Below, piece by piece: positions 24,473 through 33,144 of a DNA stretch of 37,713 nucleotides. How positions within the stretch are numbered: the first letter of the stretch is position 1; every line of letters starts with the position of its first letter. Under the pieces are notes generated by a model. The model did not search any database, was not told where the DNA came from, and saw nothing but the letters and a program-made list of their open reading frames with translations. Position numbers and translations under genes: made by a program. The stretch is from contig JBJEXX010000078.1 of NCBI GenBank assembly GCA_051886215.1, positions 1 to 37,713 of the forward strand. The letters are read 5' to 3'. The DNA comes from JBJEXX01 sp051886215 (GTDB taxonomy: Bacteria > Bacillota_I > Bacilli_A > RF39 > UBA660).

Positions 24473-25596
24473 TATTTATCACCCACTTTTAATACTAATG
24501 GTTTTGCTCCATTTAAAGTTGAATTATAAGTATTTGAAACAATTTTGTTAGTAGATACATAAACTTTAATTCCTAATTTATATGATAAATAAGAAGCATC
24601 ACTTATTTTTAAATCAATATTTTTTAATTCTAAGCTTCCAAATCTATCAAATAAAAATTCTACATTTGTTGTATCAAACCCTAATTTTTTTAATAATATA
24701 GTGCAATTTGCTTTTATTAAATTTTCATTAATTTTTTGATGTGCTAATTTACAACGTTCCCTTTGCTCATTACTACAATGATTATAGTTTAAACACTCTT
24801 CTGTTCCATAATATTGAGTTGATGGTCTTTTTAATTTTGTATTTAATCCACATGTGTTTGTTTGAAATATCTGTTGCTTATGTGAATAGTTATTATTAAA
24901 ATAATTCCATGCTGATTCAGGCCATACACAATTTGCTTTTAAACAAGCTTCTTTATTTTTTTTAACTTCATTCCAACACTCTATTTTATCAATAAAAGTT
25001 TCAATTAAAGCTAATCCTGTAGTAACAGAAATATCTGTATATTGATTCACATAATCCAATATTTCTTCAATTCTTTTTGGATCCGAGTTTTGTGGAAGAA
25101 ATGGTCTAAAATAATGTATTACGTCAATATCATTTTCTTTTAATTTTTTAAAATTATTTTTTAATATCTCTTCTGATATTCTTGGTTCTATATCTTTTCC
25201 TAAACCAGAATAACTAATATAGAAAATAACATTTTGACCTTTTTGTTTTAGTTCTTTTACTTTCTCTATGACATTATCAGTTATGTTACATTTTGTAATA
25301 ATTACTAAATCATTAGTTACATTTTGTCTTTCTAATTCCGCTAATAAATCTAATAAATATCTAATATTTTTTGGATTAACAAAAACATCAGTATTTGGTA
25401 GCAAACAAACCGGAATATCTTTATCATAGTATTTGTATTCAAGTAATTGCTTAACTGCTTCTTTAGGAGTAACGATTTCTTTTGGAAAACACTTATTATC
25501 ATTTGTCGCTTGTAACAAACAATATTTACAACCATTAGGACAACCTACTATAGAATTAATTGCTAACCAACTAGAGTGCATTTCAATTACATTCAT
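24472..25596 (-). CDS. Radical SAM enzyme (SplB/COG1533-like)
   Basis: A 374-residue enzyme. Cys19, Cys23 and Cys26 (CPNGCKYC) form the C-x3-C-x2-C cluster that binds the 4Fe-4S centre and S-adenosylmethionine. The following barrel has VIITKCN, a PRISEEILKNNF block and HYFRPFLP, a pattern like that of the spore photoproduct lyase/COG1533 group. The C-terminal part has further cysteines (CLKANC, NTCGLN, EECLNYNHCSNEQRERC), which may hold a second cluster or zinc. ATG at 25596 was chosen (AGGTG upstream); the longer frame would cross the promoter. Context suggests action on a nucleotide or nucleic acid; the substrate is unknown. Confidence 0.8.
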   Translation of the reverse strand: MNVIEMHSSWLAINSIVGCPNGCKYCLLQATNDNKCFPKEIVTPKEAVKQLLEYKYYDKDIPVCLLPNTDVFVNPKNIRYLLDLLAELERQNVTNDLVIITKCNITDNVIEKVKELKQKGQNVIFYISYSGLGKDIEPRISEEILKNNFKKLKENDIDVIHYFRPFLPQNSDPKRIEEILDYVNQYTDISVTTGLALIETFIDKIECWNEVKKNKEACLKANCVWPESAWNYFNNNYSHKQQIFQTNTCGLNTKLKRPSTQYYGTEECLNYNHCSNEQRERCKLAHQKINENLIKANCTILLKKLGFDTTNVEFLFDRFGSLELKNIDLKISDASYLSYKLGIKVYVSTNKIVSNTYNSTLNGAKPLVLKVGDK

Positions 25597-25623
25597 TCCT
25601 AGTTCACCTCGTTTGTGCTTGTT

Positions 25624-25686
25624 ATAATAACACAACTTATAGAAAACGAAGACAATCAATTTTACAATCGAAAATGCAAATTTGCA
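25624..25686 (-). promoter_or_regulatory. Promoter region and TGCA box of the radical SAM operon
   Basis: TGCAAATTTGCA (25675-25686) is a perfect 12-bp palindrome about 60 bases before the presumed transcript start. A -10 TATTAT (25624-25629) is present, but the -35 region is poor (TTGTCT would need a 20-base spacer), as expected for an activated promoter. A second, degenerate half-site (TTGTAAAATTGA) lies between. Confidence 0.5.
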
Positions 25687-25726
25687 AAAAAAAAGAACTC
25701 CATTAACTAAATATAGAAAATGGAGT
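25687..25726 (-). terminator. Terminator of the LysR-type regulator gene
   Basis: ACTCCATT pairs with AATGGAGT (25697-25704 and 25719-25726) across a 14-base loop; on the minus strand it is followed by TTC and nine T residues. It ends against the TGCA box of the radical SAM promoter, so the two operons are separated. Confidence 0.75.
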
Positions 25727-25811
25727 ATATGATTTTAAATTAGATTTAAAAATTCTTTTCAAATTCTTAATAAATTATAATTATACTTATATTAAATCAA
25801 CGTTACTTGAT

Positions 25812-26678
25812 TTATTTAAATTCTTTTAAAAATTCTTTACTTGAAGGAGATAGGTTTTCTTCTATATATGCTATTGAAATATCTTTGGATAAAGGTAAAT
25901 CCAAAATACTTAAATTTGTTTCATTAGCTAAATTTATAGGTAATAATGCAACACCTATTCCTCTTTTAGCATGATCAATAGCTGATTTATAGTTTGCAGT
26001 TTCGACAGAAAGTTTCTTTTTTATTTCATTCTTATTCAATAACTCTTCAAATAATTTTCTTTCTTTTTTTGCACTTATTGGCAAGATTAATGGAACATTA
26101 TTTAAATCATTTATACTAGTTATATTAAACTTATCTTTTATAAATGCTAAACAATATTTTTCTGTAAATAAATCTATCATTTTTATACCACTAGATTTTC
26201 TAGGATTATCTATTTTTTCATCTATTACAAAATCTATATTGTAATGGTATAACTTTTCAAATAAATCTTTAGTTGCTAAATTAATTACTTTAAATGCACT
26301 ATCCGGATAACTCTTTTTAAATGATTCAATTTTGTCATTTAATATATCAATCTCTATATCATTTGATATACCAATAGCAATTTTTCCACTATTTAAATCC
26401 TTATTCTGTTTAAAAGTTTTCTCTGTAATAAATAATAAATTATATGCTTTTTCGTATCCTTCAAACAAAGTTTTACCATCTTCAGTTAATTCGATATAAT
26501 TTTTAGAATTCTTATTTATTAGTTTTGTTCCCATTATATTTTCTAATGATTTTATATGTCTTGATACATTTGTAGCATCAATACTTAACTTGGAAGCAGC
26601 ATCATTAAAATCTTTAGATTGTCCTACAATAACAAAAGTTCTAATTAAATCAAGATTCATTGATTGAGTATGAAACAT
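25812..26678 (-). CDS. LysR-type transcriptional regulator
   Basis: A 288-residue regulator. The N-terminal winged helix-turn-helix is clear (LDLIRTFVIVGQSKDFNDAASKL ... TNVSRHIKSLENIMGTKLINKN), with the linker helix and a periplasmic-binding-like effector domain (KIAIGISNDIEI onward, then AIDHAKRGIGVALLP). The ATG at 26678 has GGGGG seven bases upstream; the open frame to 26717 covers the promoter. It likely controls its own gene and the two other promoters with TGCA boxes. The effector is unknown. Confidence 0.88.
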   Translation of the reverse strand: MFHTQSMNLDLIRTFVIVGQSKDFNDAASKLSIDATNVSRHIKSLENIMGTKLINKNSKNYIELTEDGKTLFEGYEKAYNLLFITEKTFKQNKDLNSGKIAIGISNDIEIDILNDKIESFKKSYPDSAFKVINLATKDLFEKLYHYNIDFVIDEKIDNPRKSSGIKMIDLFTEKYCLAFIKDKFNITSINDLNNVPLILPISAKKERKLFEELLNKNEIKKKLSVETANYKSAIDHAKRGIGVALLPINLANETNLSILDLPLSKDISIAYIEENLSPSSKEFLKEFK

Positions 26679-26705
26679 AATATTTCCCCCTTTAAGTTGA
26701 TTAAT

Positions 26706-26734
26706 ATAATATATCAAAGTTATAAAATTGTCAA
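26706..26734 (-). promoter_or_regulatory. Promoter of the LysR-type regulator gene
   Basis: A perfect -35 TTGACA (26729-26734), a 17-base spacer and -10 TATTAT (26706-26711), with the transcript starting about 20 bases before the start codon. Confidence 0.8.
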
Positions 26735-26744
26735 TACAAAAAAC

Positions 26745-26785
26745 TGCATTTTTGCAATATTTATAAAATATTTTGCATTTTTGCA
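26745..26785 (-). promoter_or_regulatory. TGCA-box pair upstream of the LysR promoter
   Basis: TGCATTTTTGCA occurs twice, at 26745-26756 and 26774-26785 (plus-strand reading), 29 bases apart, upstream of the -35. Outer bases extend the symmetry (ACTGCA and TGCAGT). Likely binding sites of the regulator encoded just downstream. Confidence 0.6.
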
Positions 26786-26829
26786 GTTATTTTAATAACA
26801 AACTATTATCAATATAATTTCTCATTTTC

Positions 26830-27432
26830 TTATAATATTTTCTCATAAATATAAGCTTTCTCTGTAATTGTATTTTCAAGTTTTCCATATTCTTTATTTT
26901 CAACTACTGTTTCATAAATTCTTTTGCACCCTAAAGATTCATATATATAATAACTACAAGATTCATCAGTCAATATTTGAAGATTCTTCATATTATCTTT
27001 TTTTGCTAACTCAAACACTTTAGCTAACATTTCTTTACCAATGCCTTTTCCTCTAAGACTCTTATCTATTATTAACATTGATACTTCACCATCAAAATAA
27101 TTTTTCAATTCATCTGGCACATAATAATAATTATCCTCATACTCATGTAATGCTTTTATATCTTTTATTTCTTTACTTTTATACAATTGTTTTTTTATGA
27201 ATGAATAAAGCTTTTTTCTTAATAAATGTTTCGTTGAATTATCTTTTGAATACCCTGCAAAACCCAATAATTTACCATTTTCTTTATAATAAACGAATTG
27301 TTCTGTTTCCTCTAATATTTCCATTAAATAAATCCATGCACATAGGTGTCTTGAAGCTCCTGATTCCTTTTCTCCCAAATCCCATTCGTTTTCCAAAAGC
27401 TTAACCGCTTGTTTCATATATTTATATCTCAT
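26830..27432 (-). CDS. GNAT acetyltransferase
   Basis: A 200-residue N-acetyltransferase. The acetyl-CoA motif is LRGKGIGKEML (about residues 128-138), after the strand VSMLIIDKSL; the C-terminal ESLGC turn is also typical. The N-terminal half (EWDLGEKESGASRHLCAWIYL) is specific and may form the substrate pocket. The ATG at 27432 has GGTG before it; ATG 27444 directly after the HAD stop is possible. It is the last gene of the HAD-MFS-HAD-GNAT operon. The substrate is unknown. Confidence 0.8.
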   Translation of the reverse strand: MRYKYMKQAVKLLENEWDLGEKESGASRHLCAWIYLMEILEETEQFVYYKENGKLLGFAGYSKDNSTKHLLRKKLYSFIKKQLYKSKEIKDIKALHEYEDNYYYVPDELKNYFDGEVSMLIIDKSLRGKGIGKEMLAKVFELAKKDNMKNLQILTDESCSYYIYESLGCKRIYETVVENKEYGKLENTITEKAYIYEKIL

Positions 27433-27444
27433 TATAATCACCAT

Positions 27445-28083
27445 TTATTTTAAAAATGTATCAACAGCATCCTTAATTTTATCTAATTCATATCCAAATG
27501 CTTGACATGTATTCCATCCACATTGCTTTGCCATATAAATATTTTGCGAATCATCATCTATAAACAAAATTTGTTCTGGCTTTACACCAAGATCATTTAA
27601 TACATATTCATATATATCTCTATTAGGTTTTCTCATTTCAACTTCAAAAGATAAATAAACATAATCAAACATGTTTAAATTATATTGATCATTAATTCTC
27701 TTTTTATCAAAAGGCATAAGATTTGATAATATAGCTATTTTACATCTACCTTTTAATGAATGAGCATACTCTACAACATCTTTATAATATTTAACTGATG
27801 TTAACTCTTCTTCATATCTTTTTTTAAATTCTTCAAATGGGATATTTATATCCATATTTTTTTGAACTAAATTAACCCAATCTTTTATATCTTCATCTTT
27901 ATTAGTAGAACCAATTGATTTGCCAGTTGATGTCTTATCTGTCCATCTATGTAATATTTCATCATCACTTAAACTATTATTTAGCTTTCTTATCATTTTT
28001 ATTTTTGCTTGTTTTAAATCTTGTAAGTCATTTTCATGGCTTTCAACAACTCCACCCCAATCAAAAATTACTATTTTATTCAT
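27445..28083 (-). CDS. HAD-superfamily hydrolase, subfamily IA
   Basis: A 212-residue phosphatase-like protein. Motif I is VIFDWGGVV (nucleophile Asp; the second Asp is Gly, as in the YihX-like D-x-G-G group). Motif II is AILSNLM, the motif III lysine is in MRKPNRDIY, and motif IV is ILFIDDDSQN. A helical cap lies between I and II. ATG 28083 starts inside the end of the MFS gene. The phosphate ester it acts on is not known. Confidence 0.82.
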   Translation of the reverse strand: MNKIVIFDWGGVVESHENDLQDLKQAKIKMIRKLNNSLSDDEILHRWTDKTSTGKSIGSTNKDEDIKDWVNLVQKNMDINIPFEEFKKRYEEELTSVKYYKDVVEYAHSLKGRCKIAILSNLMPFDKKRINDQYNLNMFDYVYLSFEVEMRKPNRDIYEYVLNDLGVKPEQILFIDDDSQNIYMAKQCGWNTCQAFGYELDKIKDAVDTFLK

Positions 28084-29305
28084 TACAAATAACACCTACA
28101 CAATCTATATTTACTTCTTTGCATTTACTCATTGATGTTTCTAACCTTATTGAGCTTATAGCTCTCATTACAGCAAACACTACAAATATTGCCATTATAA
28201 AATTTGAATTAGTGAATGCCATAAATATAAATAATACATTGCTTATTACTCTTCCAATAAATAAAGATGTTTCTATACTTAAAAAATATTCAACTTTAAA
28301 TTCTTGTCTTATTGCTTTTATATTTGAAAAATTAGATACATTCTTTTCATTAATCAAGTCTGTTAATCCTTTAGAAATTGTCTGAAATAAATTATATAAG
28401 ACAATTGTTACAAAATTACAATTTAATAACATTATACATAATAGTATTATTGTAATTGTAGATGTTGAAATCATTAAATTCTTATAATGATTAGGTTTTA
28501 TTACTCTAACAAATAATAATCCAATTAAAGCAGAAATAATACTAAAAACTGAAGTAAATATACCAAGACTCACACTTTCTGAAAAAACTTTAATGATATA
28601 TATCGTAATCACATAAGATAAAGCACCTTCTGAATATGTTAATCCAGCACATATTTTAGTTTCTATTATCCTTTTAAATTCTTTATGATTATTTGTGATT
28701 TTTTTAAATTCTTTAAAATTGGTTCTATTGCTCTTTGGAATATTATTATCCCTAAAAATATTTGAAAGTATTATCTCTAAAATTACTATAAACAAGGCAA
28801 ATATTGTAGCATTAATGAATCCAGATTTCTGAATTATGCCTCCAAATATTAATGGAAATATTATGGAAATAACATTTTTTACTAATGTATAAGAACCAAT
28901 ATACTTTGCTCTATCTTTATTTTCTACTCCATCAGACTCAATCATATTATATACAGAATAATAAAATCCTTCTTCTAATCCATACAAAAGTCCAATCAAA
29001 TATATATATTCAACTACTTTTTCTTTTAAAATAATAATTGATAAAAAATATATAAAATAAAGTATAATTCCTATACGCATAAATTTTATTCTTCCTTTTG
29101 ATTTACAATAATTTCTCGTTAGGAAAATAACCAACCATACAGCTATCATAGCAACTAATTTATATATTCCTAGTGGCAAAATATTACTATTTGATACAGT
29201 TAAAAAATATAATACTAAAAATACATCAACAAAATTATTTAAAATACTTTTTAAAATCCTTAGTGAAAAAAGTATCTTATAATTATCAAATCTTTCTTTC
29301 ATCAT
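28076..29305 (-). CDS. MFS transporter
   Basis: A 409-residue membrane protein with about 12 hydrophobic segments in two halves, separated by a charged loop near residues 185-215 (NIPKSNRTNFKEFKK). The loop KNYCKSKGR-like segment (NYCKSKGRIKFMR) near residue 65 fits the MFS loop 2-3 position. Overlaps with both neighbours (about 8 and 20 bases) show a single operon with two HAD phosphatases and an acetyltransferase. Export of a small molecule is the simplest idea; import cannot be excluded. Confidence 0.75.
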   Translation of the reverse strand: MMKERFDNYKILFSLRILKSILNNFVDVFLVLYFLTVSNSNILPLGIYKLVAMIAVWLVIFLTRNYCKSKGRIKFMRIGIILYFIYFLSIIILKEKVVEYIYLIGLLYGLEEGFYYSVYNMIESDGVENKDRAKYIGSYTLVKNVISIIFPLIFGGIIQKSGFINATIFALFIVILEIILSNIFRDNNIPKSNRTNFKEFKKITNNHKEFKRIIETKICAGLTYSEGALSYVITIYIIKVFSESVSLGIFTSVFSIISALIGLLFVRVIKPNHYKNLMISTSTITIILLCIMLLNCNFVTIVLYNLFQTISKGLTDLINEKNVSNFSNIKAIRQEFKVEYFLSIETSLFIGRVISNVLFIFMAFTNSNFIMAIFVVFAVMRAISSIRLETSMSKCKEVNIDCVGVICNE

Positions 29306-30092
29306 ACAAATGCTCCTTTAAATAATTAATAACACCATCATTGTTATGATCTAATGTTGTAACATCATTTGCTTTGCTTTTGACTTCTGATAGTGCATTA
29401 TTAAGAGCAACTCCATATCCACACTTTTCAAGCATTTCTATATCATTTAAGCCATCACCAAAGGCAATTATTTCTTCATTTTTTATATTTAAATAATTTG
29501 CTAAATAACTAATACTGTTATATTTTGATGTTCCTTTTGCCATCATCTCTATCCATTTTCTTTCTGAAAATGAGTCTTGCATAATTATTATTTCAAGATT
29601 TGTAAATTTACTACACAAATCATTATAAACTCTCATAACATCTTCATTTGTTTTCATTGAAATTGTTATATGAGATATTTCAGAACAATTATTGATAATA
29701 TAATTTTTATCTTTTGTAGTTTCAATGACTTCACTATACTCTGGCTCATCAGAATATTTAAAAATAGTATTTTTATCACATATATCTACATAACGACAAT
29801 TTTCATTATAATAATTAAACATTTCCTCAGCTATTTCACTATCAATAAAATTAGCAAATATTGGTTTTGAATTTAATCGTTCATATATACAAGCACCTGT
29901 ATCAGATATTACATAATTTGCAAAATCTGCTCCATCTGTTGCTTTTAACGCAGAAGCATAAATTCTTCCTGTTGCTATTACAACAATATATCCATCTTTT
30001 TTTAATTTTTTTAGATACTTCTTTGTAGATTCAGATGCTTTTCTATCTTTATTTAAAATTGTTCCATCTAAATCTAAAACTATCATTTTCAT
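29286..30092 (-). CDS. Cof-type HAD-IIB phosphatase
   Basis: A 268-residue sugar- or nucleotide-phosphatase-like protein. Motif I is LDLDGTILN at the N-terminus, motif II IATGR, and the C-terminal motif IV region is IIAFGDGLNDIEMLE with a lysine upstream (MMAKGTSKYN). The cap domain between residues about 85 and 185 is of the Cof type. It is the first gene of the operon, behind an extended -10 promoter. ATG 30092 was preferred over upstream GTG/ATG frames. Confidence 0.85.
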   Translation of the reverse strand: MKMIVLDLDGTILNKDRKASESTKKYLKKLKKDGYIVVIATGRIYASALKATDGADFANYVISDTGACIYERLNSKPIFANFIDSEIAEEMFNYYNENCRYVDICDKNTIFKYSDEPEYSEVIETTKDKNYIINNCSEISHITISMKTNEDVMRVYNDLCSKFTNLEIIIMQDSFSERKWIEMMAKGTSKYNSISYLANYLNIKNEEIIAFGDGLNDIEMLEKCGYGVALNNALSEVKSKANDVTTLDHNNDGVINYLKEHLYDERKI

Positions 30093-30130
30093 CAAGACTA
30101 CCACATCCTATTTTTATGTCATCATATTAA

Positions 30131-30139
30131 ATTATACCA
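30131..30139 (-). promoter_or_regulatory. Extended -10 promoter of the Cof/HAD-MFS operon
   Basis: TGGTATAAT on the minus strand matches the extended -10 (TGnTATAAT) exactly, about 40 bases before the start codon. There is no clear -35, as is common for this class. Confidence 0.65.
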
Positions 30140-30175
30140 TATTTACTGTACTTATCATATTGAATTACTTCAATT

Positions 30176-30203
30176 TCAAAAAAAGAAACACCATTAAGGT
30201 GTT
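30176..30203 (-). terminator. Terminator of the ABC transporter operon
   Basis: AACACC (30187-30192) pairs with GGTGTT (30198-30203), loop of five, overlapping the ABC stop codon, followed on the minus strand by TCTTTTTTT. Short stem but good U-tract. Confidence 0.65.
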
Positions 30204-31945
30204 CAAATTATTTCGTTTTCAACATTGCTTATACTAGCAAATGTTCTATTTCTAAGTTCTCTATACAAAGAACTCTTATTAAATACCTCTTCATTTGTAC
30301 CTTTTGATACTACTTTTCCTTTATCAAGAACAATTACTCTATCAGCAATTTGCATCATTTCTGGTTTATGCGTAATCATAATTATTGTATGATCTTGCTT
30401 TAAATCTTTTAATATTTCTCCAACTTTCGTAGTTGAATTTGGATCTATATTGCTAGTTACTTCATCAAACAATAATATTTCTGATTTTGTTAGTATCGCT
30501 CTTGCAATAACCAATAACTGTTTTTGCCCCTCAGATAACAATCTTTCTTCTTCATTAATTATTGTATTATATCCTTTAGGTAAACTTTCAATAAAATCAT
30601 GTATTCCTACTCTTTTACAAGCTTCTATTTGATTTCTATGATTGCTATCAACTAAAGACAAATTATCTCTTATACTCATTTCAAATACAAATGGTTTTTG
30701 AAAAACACCTGAAACATTGGACGCATAAGTTTTCTTATCATAATTATATATATTTTCTTCATCTATTGTTATGCTCCCAGATTTTATTCTATCTAGTCTA
30801 TATAATAAATTTACTATTGTTGTTTTTCCTGAACCACTATGACCTACAATTGTCGTAATTTCATTTGGATATATTTTAAATGAAACATTATTAAGTATTG
30901 GTTTATCTTTTATTTCGTAGTTTACTTTATCGAATACAACCACACCATTAATATAATCATTTGTAATATCACCAAAATCAATATTACTATCAGATGTATA
31001 GTCTAATATATTTTTAATTCTCTTTACTCTTATTCCATAATTACTTAAATTCAATAAGTAAGTAAGCATAGAATCAGTACAAGTAATAGTTAACTCAAAA
31101 TAACTTATTAAAAGAACTAATTTATCAATAGTCATTTTGCCATCGCATACTAAATATGCTAAAAATATATATAATAATATTTTACCTATATATACAATAT
31201 AAGGCATTTTACAATATCTGCTTGTAAGAGCACTTCTTTTACCTTTGTATTCTTGTGTCCATTTAACTCTTGTTTTGTCCAATCTTTTATTTAAACTAGG
31301 CATCATATTTAGAGATTTTACTTGTTTCAAATTTACTAGCATTTGATTTAAAGTATCAATTACTTTATCTTCATATTTTCTTGTTCCTTCATAATATTTA
31401 GAAACTCTTTTTGAATTATTATTCATAAGAATAAGATAAAGTAAATCAATAGCAAGAGCAATTAAAGCAACAATTATGTTATATGAACTAAAAATCAAGA
31501 AAATTACAATAAGCTCAATAAATCTCATTAAAGCTTCAGAACCAGCATCCATAACATCTACTAAATACCTAACATCATCACTTGTTGTATCAACGATTTT
31601 ACCTTTTGATATTTTGTTAAATATTGAATCATTATTCGCAACATGTTCAAATAACTTTTTTTGAACTTCCAAATGATAATAGTTTGCTAAAACAGTATAT
31701 GTGTGATAATTCCAATGCAACATACTGAAATATAATACATAAAAAATCATATATAATAGTACATAATACCAAATTCCATTAAAATTATTTTCTGTTATAA
31801 CTGATATAATTCCTGCTGTTGCTATTGGTGGTAATAAACTAGATAAATTGTATAAACAACAACTAACAAACATTTGAATTACCACAATAAATTTATCATT
31901 AGCTATTTTTATTAAGGTTTTTACTGTGTCAAAATATCTACCCAT
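30203..31945 (-). CDS. ABC exporter, fused membrane and ATPase domains
   Basis: A 580-residue half-transporter. Residues 1-310 hold about six membrane helices of the type I exporter kind. The ATPase has Walker A GHSGSGKTT (about 367-375), a signature LSEGQKQ (about 470, with E in place of the second-position G of LSGGQ), Walker B ILLFDEVTS (about 490) and the switch histidine in MITHKP. There is no peptidase domain. It probably works as a homodimer. The gene follows the two-TM protein by seven bases in an operon that starts at the putative invertible promoter. Confidence 0.88.
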   Translation of the reverse strand: MGRYFDTVKTLIKIANDKFIVVIQMFVSCCLYNLSSLLPPIATAGIISVITENNFNGIWYYVLLYMIFYVLYFSMLHWNYHTYTVLANYYHLEVQKKLFEHVANNDSIFNKISKGKIVDTTSDDVRYLVDVMDAGSEALMRFIELIVIFLIFSSYNIIVALIALAIDLLYLILMNNNSKRVSKYYEGTRKYEDKVIDTLNQMLVNLKQVKSLNMMPSLNKRLDKTRVKWTQEYKGKRSALTSRYCKMPYIVYIGKILLYIFLAYLVCDGKMTIDKLVLLISYFELTITCTDSMLTYLLNLSNYGIRVKRIKNILDYTSDSNIDFGDITNDYINGVVVFDKVNYEIKDKPILNNVSFKIYPNEITTIVGHSGSGKTTIVNLLYRLDRIKSGSITIDEENIYNYDKKTYASNVSGVFQKPFVFEMSIRDNLSLVDSNHRNQIEACKRVGIHDFIESLPKGYNTIINEEERLLSEGQKQLLVIARAILTKSEILLFDEVTSNIDPNSTTKVGEILKDLKQDHTIIMITHKPEMMQIADRVIVLDKGKVVSKGTNEEVFNKSSLYRELRNRTFASISNVENEII

Positions 31946-31952
31946 ATTATTA

Positions 31953-33134
31953 CTACTTTATATCTTTCTCATATTCAACATCAGATACTTCATATTTTCT
32001 TTTATTAGAGATAGCTCCAAGTATTTTTGTTGAACCCCAACCTAATAATGCAAGTAAGAAGAAATATACTACTCCGAATATTGTAAATTCAGGAGCTGTT
32101 TCTGTTAACAAACCAATGATTGATGCACCAGCACTCATAGATGTAACAATAGTTAAACTATCAACAGATTTACTAGTAACATCTGATTTTATTCCATCAA
32201 ATAATTTTTGTGCTGATGAAACATAGTTTTTAGTCATACCCCACAAATATTTTATATAATCTAATGTATCTCTTAATGTTTCATACCTATATCCTGAAAT
32301 AGCCAAGAATTCTGCAAGTTCTTTATCACTTTTAGCAATTTTTTCTCTTGTTGAAATATATGTACTCATTTGATTAATTCTTCCATCTATCAAATTTATT
32401 GTCTTAGCATATCCTTCTAATTTTGAAGTGAATTTAACAATTTCAGAACCTTTGACATTTGCATTTTCTTTTACTGTATCAATTTTCTCCCATATAATTC
32501 TATGAATATTTAAATAACGATGTAATTGACCTTTAAATTCTCTTATAAAAATTTGTTCTTCAATGTATCTTTCAATATTCTCATTAGATTGTTTTTTATT
32601 ATTAATAAAATAATATTTATCTCCTCTGATAACATCATATTTATCATTTACAAATTCAAAATACTTTTGTTTTTCTGTCCTAGCTAACAAATTAGAAATA
32701 TCATCCTTTGTAACATTATCACATACTATAAAATATGGATAAACTGTTTCTATATTTGCAAGTTCTTTAGGAACTGGTGCACCCAAACTAAATAAATAGC
32801 TAAATGCAGGAGATAATCTATTTTCATAATAATCAGTTACATGATCAATATCAGCAAATAATGTATCTTCACTAACATTTTGATTATTTAAAACAATCAA
32901 ACCATCTTCAAATATTTTTACTTTAATATTTAAAGCAGTAGTAAACTCAATAAATTCTTCTCCTGAAACTCCATAATCTATTTTTCCTATTTCTAAATTT
33001 TTACGAAATTCATTCAATTTATCTTGATCTAAGTTTAATTGAGTTTTACAATCTCTCAAAAAATCATAAATCTCTGACAATTGTAACATGGTCCTTTGAA
33101 ACCACCCACCTATATAAACATTACTAATTTTCAT
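31953..33134 (-). CDS. Hypothetical membrane protein: soluble N-domain, long helices, two C-terminal TM segments
   Basis: A 393-residue protein. Residues 1-200 are a mixed soluble domain (with KVKIFEDGLIVLNN and YPYFIVCDNV strands). Residues about 200-320 are long charged helices. Two membrane helices follow (about 323-340, SMSAGASIIGLL, and 347-368, FGVVYFFLLALLGWG), and a charged tail. The layout is like that of CorA or DUF155/RMND1-type proteins, but no GMN or other key motif is seen, so I only note the topology. AGGAG precedes the ATG. It lies between an acetyltransferase and the ABC exporter. Confidence 0.65.
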   Translation of the reverse strand: MKISNVYIGGWFQRTMLQLSEIYDFLRDCKTQLNLDQDKLNEFRKNLEIGKIDYGVSGEEFIEFTTALNIKVKIFEDGLIVLNNQNVSEDTLFADIDHVTDYYENRLSPAFSYLFSLGAPVPKELANIETVYPYFIVCDNVTKDDISNLLARTEKQKYFEFVNDKYDVIRGDKYYFINNKKQSNENIERYIEEQIFIREFKGQLHRYLNIHRIIWEKIDTVKENANVKGSEIVKFTSKLEGYAKTINLIDGRINQMSTYISTREKIAKSDKELAEFLAISGYRYETLRDTLDYIKYLWGMTKNYVSSAQKLFDGIKSDVTSKSVDSLTIVTSMSAGASIIGLLTETAPEFTIFGVVYFFLLALLGWGSTKILGAISNKRKYEVSDVEYEKDIK

Positions 33135-33144
33135 AATTTAACTC

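Noticed and set aside
27915..28385. Plus-strand frames over the HAD/MFS genes and similar frames elsewhere (for example 10803-11003, 15202-15414, 34045-34338)
   Set aside because: They lie fully opposite well-supported genes, have no ribosome sites and hydrophobic, biased composition typical of antisense reading.
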